Assembly (NCBI RefSeq): GCF_019633745.1
Contig: NZ_CP037968.1
Coordinates: forward strand, 2,796,789-2,860,788
Reading direction: 5' to 3'
Length of the DNA stretch: 64,000 nt
Origin: Methanofollis formosanus
Lineage (GTDB): Archaea > Halobacteriota > Methanomicrobia > Methanomicrobiales > Methanofollaceae
Below, piece by piece: positions 60,221-64,000 of the stretch (positions are counted from its first letter, which is position 1; each line of letters opens with the position of its first letter). The translations under genes were made by a program, and so were the position numbers. The notes under the pieces are model-generated. The model searched no databases. It was not told the DNA's origin and saw only the letters and a list, made by a program, of their open reading frames with translations.

Positions 60221-60459
60221 AGGGTGTGAACAGCACCCCGCCATACATTGCCCGGTCGTCCATCCAATGGAAACGGCCGAAACAGAGGGGGGGGACGCAG
60301 ACGCCAGGACGTTTCCCCCCTGAACCTCATTTTTGCCGGCCCGAGACTGAAAAATACCGTCCTCCCGGTGAGGGTGCCCTGTCGCGGTCCAGAGGATTAA
60401 AAGTCTGAGAGCACCAATGAATAGTGGGTATACCCGTAGAGCACACTGGAGCATCAGAC
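60221..60459. promoter_or_regulatory. argG promoter region
   Basis: GATTAAAAG (about 60393-60401) is a TATA-like box. About 30 bases downstream, at the predicted transcription start, the perfect palindrome GGGTATACCC occupies 60426-60435. The rest of the stretch has no gene. Confidence 0.6.
60426..60435. promoter_or_regulatory. Palindrome at the argG transcription start
   Basis: GGGTATACCC, a perfect 10-bp inverted repeat placed at the expected start of transcription. A bound protein would block initiation, so it is a candidate arginine or nutrient operator. Position-based inference only. Confidence 0.45.
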
Positions 60460-61647
60460 ATGGGAAAAGGAAAAGTTGTTCTTGCCTTCTCGGGCGGGCT
60501 TGACACCTCGATCTGCGTTCCCCTCCTCAAGGAGCACTATGGCTTCGATGAGGTCGTCACCGTCGCAGTCGACGTCGGCCAGCCGCAGCACGAGGTTGAG
60601 GAAGCCACGAAGAAAGGCGAAAAGATTGCGGACCGCCACTACACCATCGACGCAAGGGAGCAGTTCGTCAGGGAGCACGTCTTCAGAGCGATCAAGGCCA
60701 ACGGGTCGTACGAGGGCTACCCGATGGGTACCGCACTCGCCAGACCGCTCATCGCCGAAGAGATCGTGGCCGTCGCCAGGAAGGAGGACGCCGTGGCCAT
60801 CGCCCACGGGTGCACCGGCAAGGGCAACGACCAGCTCCGCTTCGACTTCATCTTCAGGGCGCACGGCTACGAGGTCGTCGCCCCGATCAGGGAGATGAAC
60901 CTCACCAGGGAGTGGGAGATCGAGTACGCCGAAGAGCACGGCATCCCGGTCCCGGTCAAGAAGGAGAAGCCCTGGTCCATCGACGAGAATTTCTGGTCCC
61001 GGAGCATCGAGGGCGGGAAACTCGAGGATCCGGCCTACCATCCCCCTGAGGAGATCTATGCCTGGACCGCCTCCCTCACCGACGCCCCCGACGAGCCCGA
61101 GGTCATCTCCATCGGGTTCGAGCAGGGCGTGCCGGTCTCCCTCAACGGGAAGACGATGGCAGGCGAAGACCTGATCAAAGAACTCAACGTCATCGCCGGC
61201 CGCCACAGCGTCGGGAGAAACGACATGATGGAAGACCGGATCCTCGGCCTGAAGGCCAGAGAGAACTACGAGCACCCGGCCGCCACCGTCCTCCTCGCCG
61301 CCCACCACGATCTGGAGCGGCTGGTGCTCACCCGCCAGGAACTCGCCTTCAAGCAGGTCATCGACGCGAAGTGGTCGGAACTCGCCTACATGGGTCTGGT
61401 CCACGAACCGCTGTACGCCGACCTCAACGCCTTCGTCGACACCACCCAGGAGCGGGTCACCGGTACGGTCGACTGCATGCTCTTCAAGGGTGGGGTGCAC
61501 ATCATGGGCCGGAGCGCACCGCAGGCGCTGTACTCCGACGACCTGGTCTCCTTCGACTCAAAGACCATCGATCAGTGCGACGCCGTCGGGGTCTCGAAGT
61601 ACTTCGGGATGCAGGCGAGGCTCCTCCAGAAGGTCAGGAAGAACTAA
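60460..61647 (+). CDS. argG: Argininosuccinate synthase
   Basis: 395 residues. The ATP pyrophosphatase loop is [17 protein letters not shown]; substrate-site motifs [34 protein letters not shown] and [14 protein letters not shown] are all present. It joins citrulline and aspartate in arginine synthesis. ATG 60460 was chosen over 60424 because GGAG lies about 8 bases upstream and the product starts [14 protein letters not shown]8 follows the stop. It stands alone, without other arg genes nearby. Confidence 0.96.
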   Translation: MGKGKVVLAFSGGLDTSICVPLLKEHYGFDEVVTVAVDVGQPQHEVEEATKKGEKIADRHYTIDAREQFVREHVFRAIKANGSYEGYPMGTALARPLIAEEIVAVARKEDAVAIAHGCTGKGNDQLRFDFIFRAHGYEVVAPIREMNLTREWEIEYAEEHGIPVPVKKEKPWSIDENFWSRSIEGGKLEDPAYHPPEEIYAWTASLTDAPDEPEVISIGFEQGVPVSLNGKTMAGEDLIKELNVIAGRHSVGRNDMMEDRILGLKARENYEHPAATVLLAAHHDLERLVLTRQELAFKQVIDAKWSELAYMGLVHEPLYADLNAFVDTTQERVTGTVDCMLFKGGVHIMGRSAPQALYSDDLVSFDSKTIDQCDAVGVSKYFGMQARLLQKVRKN

Positions 61648-62440
61648 TCTTTTTTTTGCGGTTTTGAAACGTATTCACTCCAATCGGAGCGCCAGCGCCG
61701 GTCGTAGAGCAAGAGAAGAAAGACCCTCTGCCCGCGCTCGTATCGGCTTGTATTTCGACAGACCCATACCGCGAGGTGTATCCATGCAACGCAACGAGAA
61801 TATCGGTTCTCTTCCGGCCTTCGTGACCCTGATATGATCGCAGGGCATGAACCCTATGACCCTCCGGTACGCCCGTGCAAGGGGCGGGAAGAAGAGAGAG
61901 GATTGAGGAGGGATCTCAGGGGCCGGGGGAACAGCACAGGTCGGTGTGATCCCCTGAAAAGCGATCAGCCCCTTCCCGTTCCGGTTCTATCTTCGGGGTC
62001 ATGATAACAGGACGAGTGTGATGATCAGGTGTGCCGTCCCCTCATCAACGGATCTTTTCTGTCGTCTCGCGAGAGGATAGGCGGGGGACGGCAGGGTGCA
62101 TGATTCCACTGCCATCTAGGATTCATCTTCGGGGTCATGACAACAGGGCGAGTGTGATGATCAGATGTGCTGTCCCTTCATCAACGGATCTTTTCTGTCG
62201 TCCCGCGAGAGGATAGGGTGGGGACGGCAGGGTGCATGATTCCACTGCCATCTAGGTTCTATCTTCGGGGTCATGACAACAGGGCGAGTGTGATGATCAG
62301 AACGTGCCGCTCCCCATCGTAGAAGAATCTTCAATCGCCATCTCGCGCCGGGAGGAGAACCCCATGACGAAGATAGCCATAGGGCGGCAACCGCCTCCCG
62401 GTCGGGGGTTTCGAGATGTGATATAGAACCAAAAAAAAGT
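61648..62440. repeat. Gene-free region with a 136-bp tandem repeat
   Basis: After T8 at 61650-61657 no gene is visible. Copies of a 136-bp unit start at 61991 and 62127, with a third partial copy at 62263 to about 62310. Each unit contains an outer inverted pair (TGCCGTCCCC / GGGGACGGCA) around the CTCGCGAGAGGATAGG core of the GC module. The third copy switches into the CGCGCCGGGAGG form seen elsewhere. Confidence 0.75.
61650..61657 (+). terminator. T8 terminator after argG
   Basis: Eight T's start three bases after the stop codon, the same arrangement as after rmlB. Confidence 0.65.
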
Positions 62441-62845
62441 TTAAAGAAGTTCGTCCCCTGCACCGGCACCGGGAGCGCAGGTGTAGACCTCGGTGATCGT
62501 GATGACGATCAGCGACTTTGCCGGGTACTTCTCCGACTTCGCCTTCACCTCGGCCCGCATCTTCTCGTACTCCGGCCCGGAGGTGAGAATCTTTGCGTCG
62601 CCCTTCACCTGGATACAGCCGCCGGTCTCGGGCCCCCAGAGATAGATCGCGGCCCGCGGGTTCTCTTCGAGGTTGGCGAGGGTCTTTTTCATGAAGTTGT
62701 CCGCGACCCAGACCGTCTCGTCGTCGACAAGCCAGACCGACTTCATCGGTGCGACGTTCGGTTCACCCGCCTTTGAGGCGGTTGCAAGCGGATAGACCGG
62801 GGCCTTCTCAAAGATCTCCTTCATCTTCTCGTTCAGACGTACCAT
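62441..62845 (-). CDS. Pyridoxamine 5'-phosphate oxidase-like FMN-binding protein
   Basis: 134 residues, split-barrel fold. Motifs EKAPVYPLATASKAGEPNVAPMKSVWLVDDETVWVADNF and NPRAAIYLWGPETGGCIQVKGDAKIL fit the small PNPOx-like family that binds FMN or F420. Physiological substrate unknown; it is not a vitamin B6 enzyme by sequence alone. A GGAGGT site abuts ATG 62845, and a TATA-like ATTTTTATC (about 62868-62876) is 25-30 bases upstream. Confidence 0.85.
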   Translation of the reverse strand: MVRLNEKMKEIFEKAPVYPLATASKAGEPNVAPMKSVWLVDDETVWVADNFMKKTLANLEENPRAAIYLWGPETGGCIQVKGDAKILTSGPEYEKMRAEVKAKSEKYPAKSLIVITITEVYTCAPGAGAGDELL

Positions 62846-63679
62846 ACCTCCCCATTGTCCTGCGGCGAGATAAAAATGTCACGGGATGGGGATGAGGGAG
62901 ATGGGGATCCATTGTTCTTCGGGGCGGCACACCCCCGGCTACAGCGAGCGAGGATCCGGGATGGCGTGGAATCAGAGGATGTAAGGGGCGGGTATGTGAT
63001 GATCGTGGGCCTCCTCAATCGCAGGATTTTCACTGTCGTCTCGCGCCGGAGGGGTGCGAATCGAAAATCAGAGATTTTGGATCTGTAGAATTGCTCCTGA
63101 GGCGAAAGCACGCCTCACGCATACGGGATGAAAATTTTCTGAGCTGCGCTACGGCGTGTGGGCGGGATCCCAATCCTCGCGACAGGACCTTTGGAAGATC
63201 TGGTTTCATCGCCGCCCCGGCTATCCTCGTCGTGGGGGTCCGGGGGCTGAGCCCCCGGCACGGGATGGCAGGGAAATCTCGTCTATGGGGGCGGCCGATC
63301 CATCAGAGGGATTTTCTATCCTCAGCGTATCGGCTTCAACGGGATATGGCAAGTTCAAACTCTCATGAAAACCTGAAGAGCGGATCGTCAGGATCATTTT
63401 CATGGTAAATCATCGTGATGGTTCTCTTCGCCGGGGGGCTTGCCGCCCCCCGGTCCCCCGCGCAAAGATAGGCGGTGGACTGCAACCCCCTCTTTCAGGG
63501 TCATTTCTCCGCCTTCCGTCCCAATCTTCATCCTGGGGATCCGGGGGCGGAACCCCCCGGCGTGAGCTTGGGGGAAGGTGATGGATGAAGGTCACAAGGG
63601 GGTTGAGGTGATGAAAAGAGGATGTTTTCTACAGAGCCCTTTTTTCATTCCTTGTCCTGCAAAAGATCTGAAGGAGAGA
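62846..63679. repeat. Gene-free region dominated by a dispersed repeat element (63079-63639)
   Basis: Left terminus GGATCTGTAGAATTGC (63079), right terminus TTTTCTACAGAGCCC (63625-63639), 561 bp. Its first 180 bases match, in reverse, the right half of 17497-17887. The 110-bp segment 63296-63405 matches 3805-3912 at almost every base. The GC hairpin CCGGGGGC TGA GCCCCCGG lies at about 63240-63260. The left flank 62846-63078 contains another partial GC module. Confidence 0.75.
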
Positions 63680-64000
63680 TCACCGATCGCTTCTGTTGAC
63701 TTCACGCTGGATCTGCTGCATCCATTCCGGGATCTTCACATCATGCTGGGGGAAGAAGTCCCTGACATAGGGTTTGATGTCGATGACCGGGCTCCCATCG
63801 ATCGCGTCCAGGTCGGCGACTTCCAGCACATTCCCGTTTCGTCCGCAGAGACGCACGACTGTCATAAGCACGGGGTTTGGTCGGGCGGGGCTGCAGGTGC
63901 CGAACACTCCGGTCGCAGGGATATCCTTTCTCCCCATCGGATGCACCCGGGTCAGGATCCGGCTCTTTTCAGGAACGCCATGCGCCCAGTACAGCACCGT
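63680..64000 (-). CDS. trmO: tRNA t6A37 methyltransferase TrmO (TsaA family), partial
   Basis: The open frame runs off the right edge (start outside the window), leaving about 106 C-terminal residues. The signature WAHGVPEKSRILTRVHPMGRKD and SPARPNPVLMTVVRL, with DAIDGSPVIDIKPYV, is characteristic of the TrmO/YaeB family, which N6-methylates t6A at position 37 of tRNA-Thr using SAM. This fits the presence of tRNA-Thr genes but does not imply linkage. Its stop lies just inside the repeat region boundary. Confidence 0.85.
   Translation of the reverse strand, partial: TVLYWAHGVPEKSRILTRVHPMGRKDIPATGVFGTCSPARPNPVLMTVVRLCGRNGNVLEVADLDAIDGSPVIDIKPYVRDFFPQHDVKIPEWMQQIQREVNRSDR

Noticed and set aside
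61991-62310. Possible CRISPR array from the regular repeats
   Set aside because: The 136-bp units are directly adjacent with no spacers and too long for CRISPR repeats; no cas gene is present.

Overview
The window looks like chromosomal DNA of a GC-rich methanogenic archaeon, most likely order Methanomicrobiales and Methanofollis-like. This is inferred, not proven, from four signs: archaeal TATA boxes about 27-30 bases before many start codons; an archaellum (arl/fla) plus che locus; secreted PKD and beta-propeller proteins with preserved N-glycosylation sequons; and an ADP-forming acetate-CoA ligase next to a SelB-like pseudo-GTPase. No genes for methanogenesis itself lie here.

Layout. 1-3480: the end of mutL, a TPR lipoprotein, a flavodoxin-fold oxidoreductase and two surface proteins. 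3481-6788: mostly non-coding repeats, an orphan antitoxin-like gene and a lipoprotein. 6789-10182: divergent SelB-like and acetate-CoA ligase genes. 11091-17374: a DUF389 membrane protein, the pstS-pstCA-pstB-phoU phosphate operon with a fused PstC-PstA permease, and a divergent AbrB-PhoU regulator. 18069-24492: a beta-lactamase-family lipoprotein, a truncated PGF-pre-PGF gene, a thioredoxin, rmlA, rmlB and a glycosyltransferase. 24886-30201: tRNA-Thr(TGT), a small protein, an FKBP isomerase overlapping a methyltransferase, and a four-gene partner-switching operon (STAS, SpoIIE phosphatase, RsbW-like kinase, STAS fusion). 30329-35275: orphan genes. 35656-50317: one 14.7-kb block on the minus strand, two archaellins-arlD/E-G-F-H-I-J, an unknown acidic membrane protein, cheF-Y-B-A-C-D and an exported propeller. 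51417-64000: a second copy of a small surface protein, a TIM-barrel protein, tRNA-Thr(GGT), a radical SAM protein, two secreted propeller proteins (one with five PKD domains), argG, a PNPOx-like flavoprotein and the partial trmO.

The most unusual content lies between genes. Nearly every long intergenic gap is filled by a mosaic family of non-coding repeats. Their ends carry the inverted signature GGSYCTGTAGAAT and their interiors carry GC-rich hairpins whose stem pairs covary. One copy (17497-17887) is flanked by AAGAAA on both sides, as expected of an inserted MITE-like element. Two genes take their stop codon from the TAG in the element end, and one surface-protein gene is cut off at a repeat boundary. 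No transposase is present in the window.

All coordinates, motif calls and alignments were made by eye. Gene names rest on recognised motifs and not on database searches.
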